Shown: positions 22,166 to 34,943, numbered from the stretch's first letter. The stretch: 64,000 nucleotides of DNA from Metallyticus violacea (GCA_030762175.1 CM060835.1:83664001-83728000), one strand, 5' to 3'. Notes: generated by a model not told the origin, from the sequence alone. Translations and numbers: made by a program.

Positions 22166-24650
22166 AGACGCTATTCAAAAAGTAGGATATATTAGCAATT
22201 TGAAAGTTTCATTAGTGCCCTGTGATGCATTCGAGCAAAATGTTGTGCCATCACGTTGAAAGGACATTCTCTGAGTTCCTGCGTCGGCGGGGCTAATTCT
22301 GAATTGTCTTTGCCCCGAAAGAAAGAAGACAGAGACAACAGATATAATGCAATTAATTCTCCAATTGAACTTAAAAGATACATGATGAAAGAAGAATAAA
22401 AATCTACCTGACAAGTGGCTGAAACGTTTTCTTCGCTTCTTAAAGAAGACAAGCTTGGAAACTTTGTGACGCTTGGATTCATCAAGTGACACAAATTAAT
22501 AGCCTCATCCTTTTAACCTTTTTGTTTTGCTGGGTAGCTACTAGCGCTGTTATTGATCGTGCTTTCTTAGTACATTTTCATTTTAGATTTAGCAACGAAT
22601 TCAAGCGAAATGTGTGCAAGACTAAGATGCGATGTACCTCTACACATTGCAATTCTGTGTTTCTTTGACACATCCTCTCCCTTTTTCAAGAGGCTGTTTT
22701 GTTATTCTCTTTTCCACCGCAGTAATTCTTGGAAAAGACCAGCCTATATATTTTCACCTTACTCTCTCTTTGTGTCATTCATCAGGCTTTCTTTATTCTG
22801 CTCTTTGGTGTAAATCTTTGTCATGTTTTCTGCGTTAGAATTAATATCACGAATTGATGCCAAAATATTTTCGGTGACAAATTTGTTAAGAGATAGGAAA
22901 TAGTGACCCAAATATGTAAAAATCTAGCACAGCGCAGCACCAAAGAAATAGTATGAGTTTGAAGACACTTGTTACCCGACTAACAGCGTACGGCAGATTA
23001 TTTGAAAAACTGGATTTTCCCTTATATGTAGCTGTACTGGTATTTTGGATTGGATTTACCTCCGGGAGGAAAATGTGAGATACGGGAAACCAGGGACAAT
23101 GAGGTATGGATATAAGCAGGATCCGACACCGAAGCCTCTCCCCTTCAGAAGGGCCACTTCCACGCCATACGTTTGGTGCAGAAATCTTCCCAAAGCGCAA
23201 ACCGTCGTCATACCGCACGCTACACCAGTGCACCTCGCTTGGCACTTTCGACCCAGTAATAGAACCAACGAGGGAATAAGATGAAATGTGAGAGCATAAT
23301 ATTCATGGAAAGGAAAGATCCATTCAAATACTCGCCTAAGTGACCAAGTTAAACAACGACAAAAAGTCTGTCCGAATGGTCGGCTCCAAGGGATATGAAC
23401 CGAGTTTAAACACCCGCTGGGTTAGTGATGTATTGCAGGCACATATCCAAAGGCATCTTAATTTCCTGATGAAAAAATAAAATTTCTGAAGTGTTCATTT
23501 TTTTATTTTCGACGATATTACGCAGTGAAGATTACAAACTTTTAAAAATCACCTCAGAATCTGTTGACGTCTTAACACGTTTCTTTATATGCTGATTTAG
23601 CTTCAAACTCTAGGCTTTAAAAGCCAACATCAAATTTATTCTTTTAAGATAGGAGTTTATTGTATGACTCCTTCATACCTGTCAACCCAGACCCTGACTT
23701 CCCTTCATTTCTCTTCTCTACATCGTATTTCCTTTGTGAATAGTTCAGTCTGTTTCTGCTCTCAGTGCTGTCTAATGTGCACACGGTTTTAGAAGCTAAT
23801 TTTATGAAAGAGTCCAAATTTTTCAAAACACTACCTTATCTTACTCGATCTTTTTCGCACTTTAATAAAACTCTAGTTGATTCAATTACTTTTACCACAA
23901 TCTTTAAAAATACCTCTTTTTTTTTTTTTTTTCATAAACCATGAAGGTATTATTGGGCGTGTTATGAAGCTAAAAGAAATTACAGGTGTCTGGTGATGTT
24001 AATACAAATATCTACAATGCTTTTATAGCTTAAAGGTTAAGTACTGTACTTTTATTGCGCGATTTTGGACTTAGGTATCATTCAGTTCAAGTATTTCAAA
24101 AATATTTTGTTCTTGGGGTTGATTTTTTCGTACAAAGGCAAGGCATTGTTCAAGCACAAACCCCTGCTTCAAAGTGCTCTATTTCAGGGTGAGGGAACAA
24201 TCTCAAAAGCTATTCTCAGGACCTGAATCCAATACTCGAAGTAAATAGTGAAGTAATTAGCAGCTCCAGTGTGAGGTTGTGGCCAACTTCTCAACAGTGA
24301 ACTAAGCAGAAGTTTTTAACGCTAATGTCGTCTCAAGGAAAGGCATGTCCATTTATTTATGAAAACATGAAGAAGGGATGTCAGTTATGTTAATGCATTA
24401 CAAGGAGTCACATTTTGAGAGACGATATTATTTATCAAAAGAAGAAAAGAAGTATAATAAACACGATACTAAACTTAATAATTTTCTGAAAATATATTTT
24501 AAAATGGAATACGTCTGTTATTTTTCAACTCTTTGCCCTTTTCTTATTACGCCATATCTAGAACTTGCAGTCTTTTGTCTGTGATTCTTGTGTCAACTGT
24601 TCAATGCAGTTAACATTTGCTATATCAGTGCTAAGTAGTAGACAACAAAC
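22166..24650. other. No gene supported; GC-richer patch 23.04-23.28 kb
   Basis: Bases 23040-23280 stand out by higher G+C and are open in three frames on both strands (to 119 codons minus at 22886-23245). This is expected where stop codons are depleted by composition. No domain was recognised. The overlapping frames at 22175-22494 are likewise unsupported. Confidence 0.4.
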
Positions 24651-24971
24651 AGGTTCTGTAATTTTTTTTTTTTTTTTGAGTGGTGTTTAACGCCCGTTTT
24701 TACTACTGAGGCACCACAGGCGGTGGACACTGATGATACATGAAATGAAATGATATATTGGGAAAGGATTTTTTTTTTTTTTTAAGGAAGGAAGCGTTCC
24801 AGGCCTAAGTTAGGGTACCTCCCCGGCATTTGCCAGTTATGAAGACTGAGGAAAACCTGGAAAAACCCCCAGTCAGGGAGGACGGTCCTGGCGGGATTCG
24901 AACCGCAGACCTCCCGCTCACGAGTCCATGCCTTAACGACCTCGGCCACTCGTGGCGGTAGGTTCTGTAAT
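24651..24971 (-). mobile_element. SINE-B with 12-bp target duplication and poly(A) tail
   Basis: aggttctgtaat occurs at 24651-24662 and 24960-24971. The unit between is a reverse SINE-B. The T run at 24663-24677 is its poly(A) tail, gtgtttaacgcccgttttta is the 3' body, the head with B box gggattcgaaccgc lies at 24893-24907 and the A-box side at 24935-24959. An internal T-rich stretch (24769-24783) varies in length between copies. Confidence 0.95.
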
Positions 24972-27950
24972 GGAAGCCCATTATACTGCACATGAAATGA
25001 CAGATATGGTTCCTTTAGCCAATAGAATCACCCGGAAAGACCGTAAGCATGTTCAATAAATAAGCGAAGCTATTCAGTAACTGCATCACCACAAGTAGTA
25101 AATGAGCTAAATTTCACTCAGCACCCATGGCTGCTAAATTGAGAAGAGATGGGCTAATGTTCTGAAAGTAAGTCGCAGCTAACGGCATTATTTATATGCA
25201 GTTGCTTTAGATCACTAGGTTAGAGTTTTCTCAGTGGTTTTCACGAAATTGCTATTACCGATGAAGAGAAAGGAAATATAATTAACGTGAGCGCTCTGAT
25301 AAAAATTCTCGCAATTATTAAAAATCGTGACATCAGCTCAAGTAATTTCATGCCCCCCATACTAAATTAATCAATTACTTTAACTCTTAAACCCAATTTA
25401 TTTTTTGAGACAAAACTAATTGTATGTAATGTGATCAAGAGACCTTAAGTATGCATTTCTAGGAATGCTGTAAAGGTTAATCTCTGGATTAAAGGTATCG
25501 TTTTATCATAAGTTTTTAGACAGCTTCAACTCCAAATTCGTATGGGAGCCATTCCATGTCCCATGAAATCTTCTCCACTCAGATTTTTGTAAAAATTTGT
25601 GTAATTGTTCATTGAAAGGTAAAGTATTTTATTGCAAATTGTTATCAAGCTTAAATTAATAGGGAACACAAGTGTATTTAATATATTTAACGTTTTATGT
25701 TATTTCTCCTAAAGTATACAACTTAAAGGCATTACTTTTATCTCATTAAAAATAAATTCCTTTCAAAATCATCTAAAAGTTCTCAAACAATTTTAATTAC
25801 ATCACAGTAATAATAATGAAAAACAAAAGATGTCATTATTTTTATCAGTAAAATGGCTTCTTTGGTTTTCTTAAAGGTTAATGGAATCATTGCCAATATA
25901 TTTTTCTCCTCATACATAAAAATTTAGGATGGGACAGCAACAATTAGAGGAGTAGTGAATTATTTTATGACTATTGGTTTTGGATACTGTATGTTTTAAA
26001 ATTCAGAATATTAGACTCTTAACTAACCTGGAATATTGTGAATAGATGCCAATTCTTCATTAAATGCTGTTTTACATTTGCAATTAAAGGGTTATCACTT
26101 TACAATGCTTTGTACAATTGTGGAGGTCATTGCCGATCTTTTAGATGTGTTAAAGAATGAGCTAATTCTGTTCACTCATAGTATTCTTGATCACAATTAC
26201 ATTTTCTGTTAGTTGCGCTTCGAGCAAGTTTCCTGTTTCGGTTAAAGTTTTGACAGCCTCTGTTCACATGGTTGCATATAATTCTTGGTTACTTCTAAAG
26301 AAGTTTGGGAACAATATCTCCATCTTAGCTGTCAAATTTAATGAGAGTTGATGAACATAGAATTTGTGTTACTATCCGAAACTTGGGAGTTTTTATCCAG
26401 TGAGCACATACTACTTGGCAAGCCACAACTTCACACTATACTCTCGGTATTCCAAGTCTATAATGTTTCTTTAACCTCGTGTTATTTTGAACGCTCATAC
26501 TTGTCACAATTTACAAGCAAATAGATAACTATAATCAATTAAATTGCCTTATTCTGAAATGTGGGGAGTTAATAAAATTTAGGGACACCAGCAATTGAAA
26601 CTTATTAAAATTCAGTTGTTGTTATTAATGTAAATAACTACATAGTTACATGTGAATTTTGAGTTTGCTAAATTTTAGTCCTATAATTATTGTTCATTTG
26701 ATATATCAATCATATTAGATTAGGCTTTTCAAATAATATTTTGCACGTTTGCCAACCTACTCCTATAAATTGAAATGTATAAAATGATAATAGAAAGTTA
26801 TATCGAAGCCTCTATGACATGAAAGACAGGCACCTACACGTCATCACTGTTGAATCTGCTCCTTACAACATTTCCGCCAAATTTAAACAAATTGCAAGAT
26901 GCTGTGTTTCAAATACAAACGTTATCTATCACAGTATTAGAACATTGGGTACTCTACTATGTCAAATGAAAAACTTTTTATATGGTTTAAATAGTAAATG
27001 CAACATTCCTGTAACTTAATTATAAATATAAATATTTAAAAAATAATAGTATCACTATGCAAATTTTGAACTTTCACTTTTGCTCAAATTTCACGCAGTA
27101 TTATCCATACTAAAAACGAAAAAAAAAAAATTAATGAAGGTTGTATTGCCTTACAACAGAAGAGCAAAACACCAAAATTTTAAAAAATCTAAAATGATGG
27201 TGAAAATTAAATTTGTGTCTTGAACGTGCTGGTTTTTCGTGGAATGACACGGGTATCACACAGTTAACTGTTGCGCCAACACCTGCATTCATACGTTTAT
27301 TAAATGTTTTTAGATGTTTGAATTTGTGCGCATGTTTATGACAGTGCGTTTAAATATGTAACGGATACTTAAACATGGGCTTTACAAACGGCGTTCGCGA
27401 TCTTTTTATCTCTTTTGTGATGTTTAAAATAAAAACGATTTTTCATTGAATTTATCCAAAATTACGCTCATGGATATCCATAATGCCCTTCTAAGATTTC
27501 TTTGCTAGTTGACGGCTTATGGAGTAATGTCGTATGTGATTTTCTCTCAAGAAGTCCTTATTGAGAAAGAGAATGTAGACAGAGGCAGAGGAAAACGGCT
27601 GGGTAAGAGAAGAAGTTGAAAGGATAAAAAACATTCTCTTGTCATTTCTTCTGCACAGTTTAGTTGCAGAGTTCACCTGAAATGCTCTTGTCCGTCGCAG
27701 AAATCTTGCTAAGAGGAACAGGTGAATTCCGGCGGGGAAGTGGTGACACTCTCGGCGGGGTTAAGAGCTGAGTCAACAGCTCTGAGGTGGCAGCCCTGCC
27801 ATTGATCCCTCTGCAACATGTTGGCAACATCTTCACGGAAACCACAACATTACTACAGCGCTTAACAATGGAAATGCAAATCAATATACCGCTGAGCAAC
27901 AGGTATATGAGCATCGTCCGAAACAGGCCATTAGATTACCATGTGTAGCG
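24972..27950. other. Quiet AT-rich stretch, no gene
   Basis: Three kilobases without a match to any repeat in the window. Short frames (26819-27019 plus; 27491-27676 and 27660-27914 minus) have no recognisable domain. Bases 27660-27880 are GC-richer, and the 84-codon minus frame falls there. Confidence 0.4.
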
Positions 27951-27954
27951 GAGA

Positions 27955-28320
27955 AATTAAAAGAAACAGAAGAAAAACGGAGAAAAGGTATAGGAAAAAA
28001 AAAGGAAAAAAAAGTAAAACACAAAGAGAAGAAGGTTAGAAAGAGGCAAAAGATGATGATAAAGTAAATAAGAGAAGAAAGGTTCAGGTTTTGGAAGAAA
28101 GAAAAACAATAAAGAGAAGAAAAGTAGGAATAGGCAGAAACAGGATACGAGAAGCAACTAGAACATTTCGAGAGAGAAATAAGAAAAAGAAGTCCTAAGA
28201 GAAAATGAAGATTACAAAAAGTAGGAAGATAAATAGATTTTAGTATAAATTGGAAGAAGAAGAAAATGAGCTGGCAAATAAAGAAGTGAAGGAGAAAGAG
28301 GGGAGAAAATCAGCTGAGAA
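27955..28320. repeat. Purine-rich (A/G) low-complexity tract
   Basis: The top strand is mostly A and G with many gaaaa, agaag and aaagaga phrases. Frames through it are compositional artefacts. Confidence 0.8.
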
Positions 28321-28810
28321 TATGATGGCACACGGTAGATTACTGATAGTTACATGTGAAGTCCTCTAAAAGAGTTTGTGAAGTTCTGATGGAAACGAGG
28401 GCGTTAGAAATTAGAGAGCCCGAGGACTTTTGCAGGATATCGGAGGATGAAAGTCTTTAATGCTTCGATTTCTGACTCATGAAGTGGAAATTCTTCACCA
28501 TTACCAACCAATACCACAGTAGAATAGATGGAGGCACACTAAAGGCTTCTGAAGAGATGGATAGGCAGTATAAAAGTGGAGGCGCAAGGCTGGAAATATG
28601 TCGGTTTCCGGCAGACCAACTGTTGCAGTTCCTGAAGGGTAAACTACTCGCCTGTGAAAATTCGACATCCGTCCCAGTCGCTATCTGTCTTTCCCTCAGC
28701 AAACAGAAGGTGTAAGCTTTTACGTTCTCCAAGTTTTGTTCCACACCCGTTAAAGAATGGATTTTCTGACTTCGCTTATAGTACTTTTCTTTCCCCTGTA
28801 TAATAAATAA
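28321..28810. other. No gene supported
   Basis: A 118-codon minus frame (28457-28813) and a 78-codon plus frame (28479-28715) cover each other. Neither has a recognisable domain. Confidence 0.35.
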
Positions 28811-28816
28811 CAATGC

Positions 28817-28817
<1 letters not shown>

Positions 28818-28898
<81 letters not shown>
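28818..28898. repeat. (ATT)27 microsatellite
   Basis: 81 bases of perfect trinucleotide repeat. Confidence 0.97.
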
Positions 28899-28900
<2 letters not shown>

Positions 28901-29222
28901 TCTTATAATACTGCATAGCTATCCCTGGTTGAAGAATATTCTTAAGCAAATACATATTTATAGGGTAATTTAGCATAATTAAATCCGTACAAAGAGTCCT
29001 GTCTCCAAGTAAATAAATAAATATACACAGAGTGATGCACTTAAAACTGCCACCTCAAATATTTTCTTTACCATTGTTGTTATCAACGAACAGATTTCAC
29101 TAGATTAAGTAACACATAACGACCCTTAGATAATTAATAGTAATAATAATGAAAACATAATGTTCATCGCAAAGCTATATTTTTAATAATAACCATTCTA
29201 TAGAATGAATTAAACTAATTGC

Positions 29223-29253
<31 letters not shown>

Positions 29254-30578
29254 GTAATAATAGTATTCATCACATGTTTTTAATGCAAGTTATTTATAAT
29301 GCATTTTTGAAATTTTAAGCACTAAAAGTAAATGTACAGTAATAATTATGACAATGAAACATATCTCTTCAGTTGTTTCTCAGTCTTTTGTTTTCCTCAA
29401 ATGATTTGTCTGAAGCTCTCTTACCATATGCCTAGGAAACACGTTCGGCTCATTGATGTTCAAAACAGTGATCATTCGCTGTGAAACAAGCTTCAAGTCG
29501 TTGATACCGAGAGTGTTGCACATTATTTAGCATTTCATGCCATGCAGCATGTCTTGTGGTGTAGTCGGCACATCCTTTCATACTGTCCCTCAGTTTACCC
29601 CTTTAGAAATAAATGGGAGTATCGGACCATTTTTAAATAATTCATTTGCAAATAGACAAAAGATTGAGAAATAATTGAAAATACTTATTTAATTACTATA
29701 TTGCGTTTATTGCTTTTTATGCATAAAAAATAGATTACTCTAAACTACAAGCTTTAGAAGTGTTGCTATTGCTGCATTTAAATTATATATATTGCTAAAA
29801 ATATTTTTTATTATTAATTCTCAATGGATTTGTTTTTTGGACCTTTAGTGTAGGCAGTAGTACTTTTAAGTGCCTAACTCTGTATAATTGTCTAGTCAAT
29901 GAAAGATAAGGTATTCACCTCAAGTTTTTGTATAGAAGTAGAGTGAACTAGGACATTCATCGCTTAAATAAAGCAAAACGCACAGATGCAACATACACAT
30001 GAATACAATATTTTGAGCAAAAATGTCTTCCTCAAATAGAAAGTATGAGAAGAGAAAGAAAGTTGAAGGTAAAGCTGCGGTGTAAAAATAAGCTTCTTCA
30101 AGGTACGTTAAAATGCCCAAACTTAAGGCAAAAATTGAGGATTGTAGCTTAAAGTACATGTTACATTAATATTGGTAATTAATGCCATCTACCGTACATG
30201 TGACCCTGTGAACGTACCTATCTTGGCCGCTGGACCTTAAGCCCATCTTCTCACTGGCCCCTAACAGCTAATTCTCTGAAAACCCTTCTGCAGTACTGAT
30301 TTATTCTGTACACTCTTAATTCCATAAATGTTTTATTTAATTATCATTTCTCGAAAGCTAAACGGATCCCATGGAGGATAAAACAGTTTGTATGTCGTAG
30401 AAAGTTCTTTCAGTTCTCACATCACAAACAAATATGACCATGCACGCACGTGCTTGCTATAGGAAATTAAAAACGATTTTTGTTACGCCCGCCATAGATT
30501 ATCGGCAACATGCTTACTGTCACATCTATATAGATAAAATAAAGTTTATTTTTAATGTTTTTACCAATTAAATTAAAA
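28899..30578. other. Unassigned, with an (AAT)n run
   Basis: An imperfect (AAT)n run occupies about 29221-29265. The 79-codon minus frame at 29920-30159 is not recognised. No other feature. Confidence 0.45.
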
Positions 30579-30580
30579 TA

Positions 30581-31831
30581 CGAGGATAGGTTCATAAGTT
30601 TCCGGCCTCGCCGATAAGAATTATCGCCTTCACAAAAAACTTTATCTAGTGTCATGTTAAATAAATTATTGCAGCTGTAACTTCCGCTCCTCTGTGTACA
30701 GTTCTGCAGATATAATTACATAAAGAAGGCTATATGTAGAAGATTGTGACACGATCAAAATGGAGTATCGAGCTGTTATTAAGCTCTTCACCAAAGAAGG
30801 ACTTACTCCAAATGAAATTAAACAGCGATTGGAGGTGTATATGGGGAACCACCCTCTCCCCTGATATTTTACCTTAACAGAATGGGCCAAACTTTCTCGA
30901 ATGGATCAAGAAAGCAATAAAGACGAAGAGCGTGCAGATCGGCCCTTGAAGGTGCACGCTCCTGAAAACATAGCCCTTGTGGAAGACCGGCTGCTCAAAG
31001 TTACAGAAATAGCAGCAAGGTTGGGTCTTTCTAAAACAACAGTCCTTCGAATTATTCATGAGCATTTAAACATGAATGAAGTTTGTGCCCAGACTTCTTT
31101 CCTCAGTTCAAAAGCACCAACGAGTCATCTGTTGTCAGGCATTTTTGGAGCTCTACATTGGTAACGAGAGAGAAATTCTGCAAACCATTGTTACAGCAAA
31201 TGACTATGGTCCTCTACTATGATCCCTTTTCCAAAAGAGAATCAGTGGTGTGGTGCAAACCTGGCGAAGCACCGCCTGTAAAGGCCAAGGTCACTTAGTC
31301 AACCAAGAAGATCGAGGCCACAATCTTTTGGGACTGTGAAGGAATATCTTCATTGACTTCGAGGAGAGGAACACCACAGTAAATGGGGAGTACTATGCTG
31401 GCCTACTGCACATACTACGTGCTTCCATCAAAGAAAAAAGGCAAGGAAATCTGAGTGATGATCTTCACGACAACGCGCCTGTGCACATAGCTCTTGTTGC
31501 AAAGGAAGCTGTGAAGAAATGTGACTTCAAGGAGATCGACCATCCACCCTACAGCGCAAATCTAGCTTTCAGTGACCATTTCCTCTTCTTCTCCTCGAAG
31601 AACCTTCGAGGAAGGAAATTTAAGTGCGACGAGGAAATAATGGCTGCTATTTATACCCAATTTCCAGACAAGACTTCTGACTATTTTTGGGGGGGAGGGT
31701 TTAAAGTTAATTCAAAGATGCGAGAAGTGTATTGTAATAAAGGGTAACTATATTGTGCAAAGTGAAATACAGTTTTTGTCTTTATCATACCTAGAAAATG
31801 GTTAGGCCCGAAACTTATGGACCTACCCTTG
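30581..31831 (+). mobile_element. Mariner element, complete ends (family M2)
   Basis: Inverted ends cgaggataggttcataagtt (30581) and, in reverse complement from 31831, caagggtaggtccataagtt agree at most of about 30 positions. TA flanks both sides (30579-30580 and 31832-31833). The 1,251-bp length is normal. The ends differ from those of family M1 (6380 and 60969), so two mariner lineages are present. Confidence 0.95.
30760..31747 (+). pseudogene. Mariner transposase, frameshifted
   Basis: A natural ATG at 30760 begins MEYRAVIKLFTKEGLTPNEI, the N-terminal helix-turn-helix, but a TGA follows after about 35 codons. The next frame (30901-31164) holds the second helix-turn-helix: RPLKVHAPENIALVEDRLLK, then LGLSKTTVLRIIHEHL. 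A frame change follows, to YYDPFSKRESVVWCKPGEAP (31218 on) just after the first catalytic site, whose D lies in a different frame. The last frame contains HDNAPVH (Asp codon 31469-31471) and AFSDHFLF (Asp codon 31574-31576). Exactly 34 residues lie between these aspartates, the mariner DD34D spacing. At least three frame breaks and an altered SANLAF box make it non-functional. Confidence 0.92.
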
Positions 31832-31833
31832 TA

Positions 31834-32698
31834 TCACGTTATACTTTGTGTTTTAACTTTTATTAATATTTCCAATTCTGTAAATATAGATTCAATACCG
31901 GCAATGTTCTACACAGACTTTCCTTATTTTAGTGCCTATCATCTTATATAGTTTGTAGATCGTCTTGTCATGTGAAAACATTTGTTTTAAAAACTATATT
32001 TCCAACTTAAAACATTTCTGAGTTATTTCTGCTTTTATTGAGTCTCTTCTTTATGGCGCTATCAGACTGCAATTTGCTTTGTGCTTGCGAGATACGGTAT
32101 TTGTTTGGCCCCTTTGTTCGCGATGGAGGCGTGAAAAATGTCCATATTACACTAAAGTTCTTGCATCGTAATGCCCTGGAGATTTGCTCCATTAAACATT
32201 TTATGCTTGCCCGCTCTTTGCAGAGCCTGTGGTGGGGATATCTGTTGTGAGTGCCCCTGGAGAGTTTTAATTAAACGTGGCCTAGCTCTCCTCGTATCCT
32301 AGGATTGCCTGCCTGGCTTGTAATCTCCTGCCTCTGTATCGAGAAACTACAAGCTCCTGACACTGCGTCCGAAACTTGATAAGAGACTTTGTGGCGTAAA
32401 GTGAAGCACTCTCTTTCTCTACAACCTCACACTGATTCAAAGCAAAGTGTTAAGTTCGGGGGCCAGAACCTTTTACACCAGGCATTGCAGTATTCCGCTT
32501 TATATTTTTTCTCCCTTTTAAAAGTTTTGTAAGGCCTAGATTCAATTATAATACAAAGGATTTGCATTTTATGTCAAGGAAGTGATTGCAAGGACTTGAT
32601 GAGCTGTAGGAGCAAAACCGGGTGAGTATGGGGCTACTGAACAACTGAGGCCACAGTGACGTTTCGTTTCTACTGCTACCACCGCTTAGTGAGTTCTT
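31834..32698. other. No gene supported; GC-richer block 32.05-32.47 kb
   Basis: Bases 32050-32470 have higher G+C than the flanks and hold overlapping frames on both strands (70 codons plus, 61 codons minus) without recognisable domains. No repeat in the window matches it. Confidence 0.35.
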
Positions 32699-32737
32699 GC
32701 TGTGTGTGTGCGTGTGCGTGTGCGTGTGCGTGTGTGT
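32699..32737. repeat. (TG)n with CG interruptions
   Basis: Alternating tgtgtg and tgtgcg units directly abut the 3' side of the next SINE-B copy. Confidence 0.9.
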
Positions 32738-32738
32738 A

Positions 32739-32962
32739 ATGTTTAACGCCTGTTTTTACTACCGAGGCATCAACATGAAATAAAATAATAAGTTAGGAAA
32801 GGGTTTTTTTTAAAGAAAGAAAAAGTTCCTTCTAGGCCTAGGGCACCTCCCCGGCATTTGCCATATATGAAGACTGAGGAAAAGCTGGAAAAGACCTCAA
32901 TCAGGAAGGACGGTCCTAGCGGGAATCGAACCCCAGATACGAGTCCGCGCCCTAATAACGTA
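32739..32962 (-). mobile_element. SINE-B, partly deleted
   Basis: The 3' body (atgtttaacgcctgttttta) and centre (gaagactgaggaaaagctgg, cccggcatttgcca) are followed by a head with B box ggaatcgaacccca. The A-box side is shortened (gtccgcgccctaataacgta). The cacaggcggtggacac block is missing. Confidence 0.88.
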
Positions 32963-33560
32963 GAACACCAGCAATACATTGAGGCAATGAAAATGCTTCT
33001 CTTAAGACCTTCTCGACGTTTTACTTAAAGTATATCCATTACTTTTTAAGTAAAGAAACACAATAGCCTCCAATAACCTGCAGTTTCAGATGACCCTTTA
33101 GCTCTACTATAAAATATAGATCGTACTTTAAATTGCAACATTTCTTTGATTTTGTTTTTATAAATATAATGCATATCTGTAACATAAATTATTAAAACTT
33201 TTTATTAATGCACTCACATTATTTTACTCAAAAAATCAGTGAAGTTGACTTATAATTATTTCAGAGGAAGAATGTATATAAAGTCAAAAAAAAATGTTAA
33301 ATACTGGGGTGTTTCACTCAATATCGGTCTCTAATTTTTCTTTATAATTTTCAAGTTGATAGACAAAAGTCAATAAAATTTGGTGAACACACTTTTATCT
33401 ATATAAGTGCACTCGCTCTATCTAGCCTATGCGATACGTATGCTGTGAAGCTCGATTGCATGTTCTCTATTTCACTTATGAATCTTTTAAAAGACCTCTT
33501 GGTGATATTTGTTAATACTCTTTAGTTTTGTTCTATATTTAGTTTATATTATACCGAGTG
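32963..33560. other. No recognisable feature
   Basis: AT-rich sequence with no frame or repeat worth calling. Confidence 0.45.
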
Positions 33561-33879
33561 TAACAATAAAAGTGCGGCCAAACTTTCAGCACACATTCCT
33601 CACACCTAGAAGCAGTAAATATTTATATGGACATGAGTCCGGAAACGCTTTATTTTCATGTTATAACTGATTTTCTACAACTCTTTATAGTACATTAATC
33701 ATGGGAAAACATAGGAACAGAACGTACCAGCGTACCATATGAAACTCTTTCTGTTCAACATGCCCTCATGATTAAGTCTGGTTAAGATGTAATTCTTAGA
33801 TTCACCGCCGGGGTTTTGTGTTTCATTTGAAGTTGACATAGGAATCACTTCATTGTCTTACTACCGCACGTAACATCAA

Positions 33880-34159
33880 TTGTGAACTTGGCAGGCACGC
33901 AACTGTTTCACTAGCGTTCATCGCGGACTTGGTTTCCCTCCGGACCTAAACCCACTAGGTTTCTATTTGTGGGGTCATTTGACAGTTCTTGTGTATGGAA
34001 CCCCGGTACAAGATGCAGAGATCTTCGTGCCCTTATTATGGAAGACTGCGAAACGAACACAATTCTCTAGGGATGCATCAGCACAACCGAGATTCAATGC
34101 GATGGCGGGTTGATGCATGTATCAATGCTAGCGGAGGGCATTTTGAACATTTCATGTAA
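33880..34159 (+). pseudogene. Transposase C-terminal remnant
   Basis: The frame around 33925-34000 reads PPDLNPLGFYLWGHL, the third catalytic box. In relatives the residue before FYLW is acidic, and here it is Gly, so the catalytic acid is lost. Downstream, in another frame, SMRWRVDACIN and GGHFEHFM run into a TAA at 34157-34159, the characteristic end of this transposase family. The N-terminal DNA-binding part and the first two catalytic residues are deleted. Confidence 0.82.
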
Positions 34160-34263
34160 TAAAGAGTTTCATGTGAATTGTTGGTACATTCTGTTCCTGT
34201 GTGTGTTTCCCATGATTAATGTACTATGAAGAGTTGTAAAACTTGAGTTCTAAATGAAAATTA

Positions 34264-34561
34264 AGCGTTTTTAGTAGTGTTTAACGCCCGTTTTTACTAC
34301 TGAGGCACCACGTGCGGCGACACCGATGATACACGAGATGAAATTATATAATGTAAAAGGATTTTTTTTAAGGAAGGAAACATTCCAGGCGTAAGTTTAG
34401 GGTACCTCCCCGGCATTTGCCATTTATGAGGACTGAGGAAAACCTGGAAAACTCAGTCAAGGAGGACGGTCCTGACGGGATTGGAACCCTAGATCTCCCG
34501 CTCACGAGTCCGAGTCCGCGTCTTAACGACCTCGGCCACCCGTGACGGTGATGCAGCATTT
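34264..34561 (-). mobile_element. SINE-B nested in the right inverted repeat
   Basis: agcgttt (34264-34270) and agcattt (34555-34561) flank a nearly full SINE-B as a worn 7-bp duplication. Removing the SINE restores the continuity of the inverted repeat (tccggaaa.gctt.attttcat in both arms), so the SINE is the later event. B box gggattggaaccct, A-box side acctcggccacccgtgacgg. Confidence 0.92.
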
Positions 34562-34704
34562 CCGGACCCATGTGTGAGCAATGTGCCCTGAAAGTTTGGT
34601 CATACCTTATTGTTATATTATATAGTTATATAACTTCTTTAAACCCGACATTGCTGCGGTTTACTAACAATCCACTTTGAAGGTTGACTAATCTGCTGTT
34701 GTGC

Positions 34705-34943
34705 AATCGCACAGTTGGTGGACATTGATGATACATGACATGAAATGAAAAAGTGGGAAAGGATTTTATTTCTAAAGGAAGAAAGCGTTTCACACCTAAA
34801 TTATGGTACGTCCCCGACATTTATCATTTATAAAGACTGAAAAATCCCTGGAAAAATCTCAGCCAGGAACTAACAGTTCTGGCGAAAATCAAAACCCAAA
34901 TCTTCGATCACGAGTCTTAACAACTTCGATCACCCGTGTCGCT
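34705..34943 (-). mobile_element. SINE-B, old degenerate copy
   Basis: Recognisable by ggtggacattgatgatacat, gggaaaggatttta, gacatttatcatttata, the gactgaaaaatccctgg run and a head end gatcacccgtgtcgct. The B box is decayed (aaatcaaaacccaaa). Its divergence is far above that of the other copies, so the family has been active for a long time. Confidence 0.8.

Larger units (their letters stand above)
33563..34613 (+). mobile_element. Tc1/mariner-superfamily element with long inverted repeats
   Basis: The left arm (33563 to about 33778) and the right arm (about 34160-34613, reverse complement) share acaataa, ccaaactttcag, cacattcctcacac/cacattgctcacac, tccggaaa, acaactctt.atagtacatt, aatcatggg and atgaaactcttt. 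TA sits outside both ends (33561-33562 and 34614-34615). The arms are over 200 bp, long for the superfamily. The right arm is split by a SINE-B (34271-34554). The centre is too short for a full transposase, so this is a deletion derivative. Confidence 0.85.

Noticed and set aside
22886..23284. Overlapping open frames on both strands as genes
   Set aside because: Stop depletion follows from local G+C; no domain was recognised in any frame.
27957..28157. Phe/Leu-rich membrane peptide on the minus strand
   Set aside because: It is the complement of a purine-rich low-complexity tract.
28818..28898. CRISPR-like regular repeat
   Set aside because: Pure trinucleotide microsatellite without spacers.
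34144..34615. Long terminal repeats of a retroelement
   Set aside because: The matching arms at 33563 and 34613 are inverted, not direct, and are flanked by TA, as in Tc1/mariner DNA transposons.
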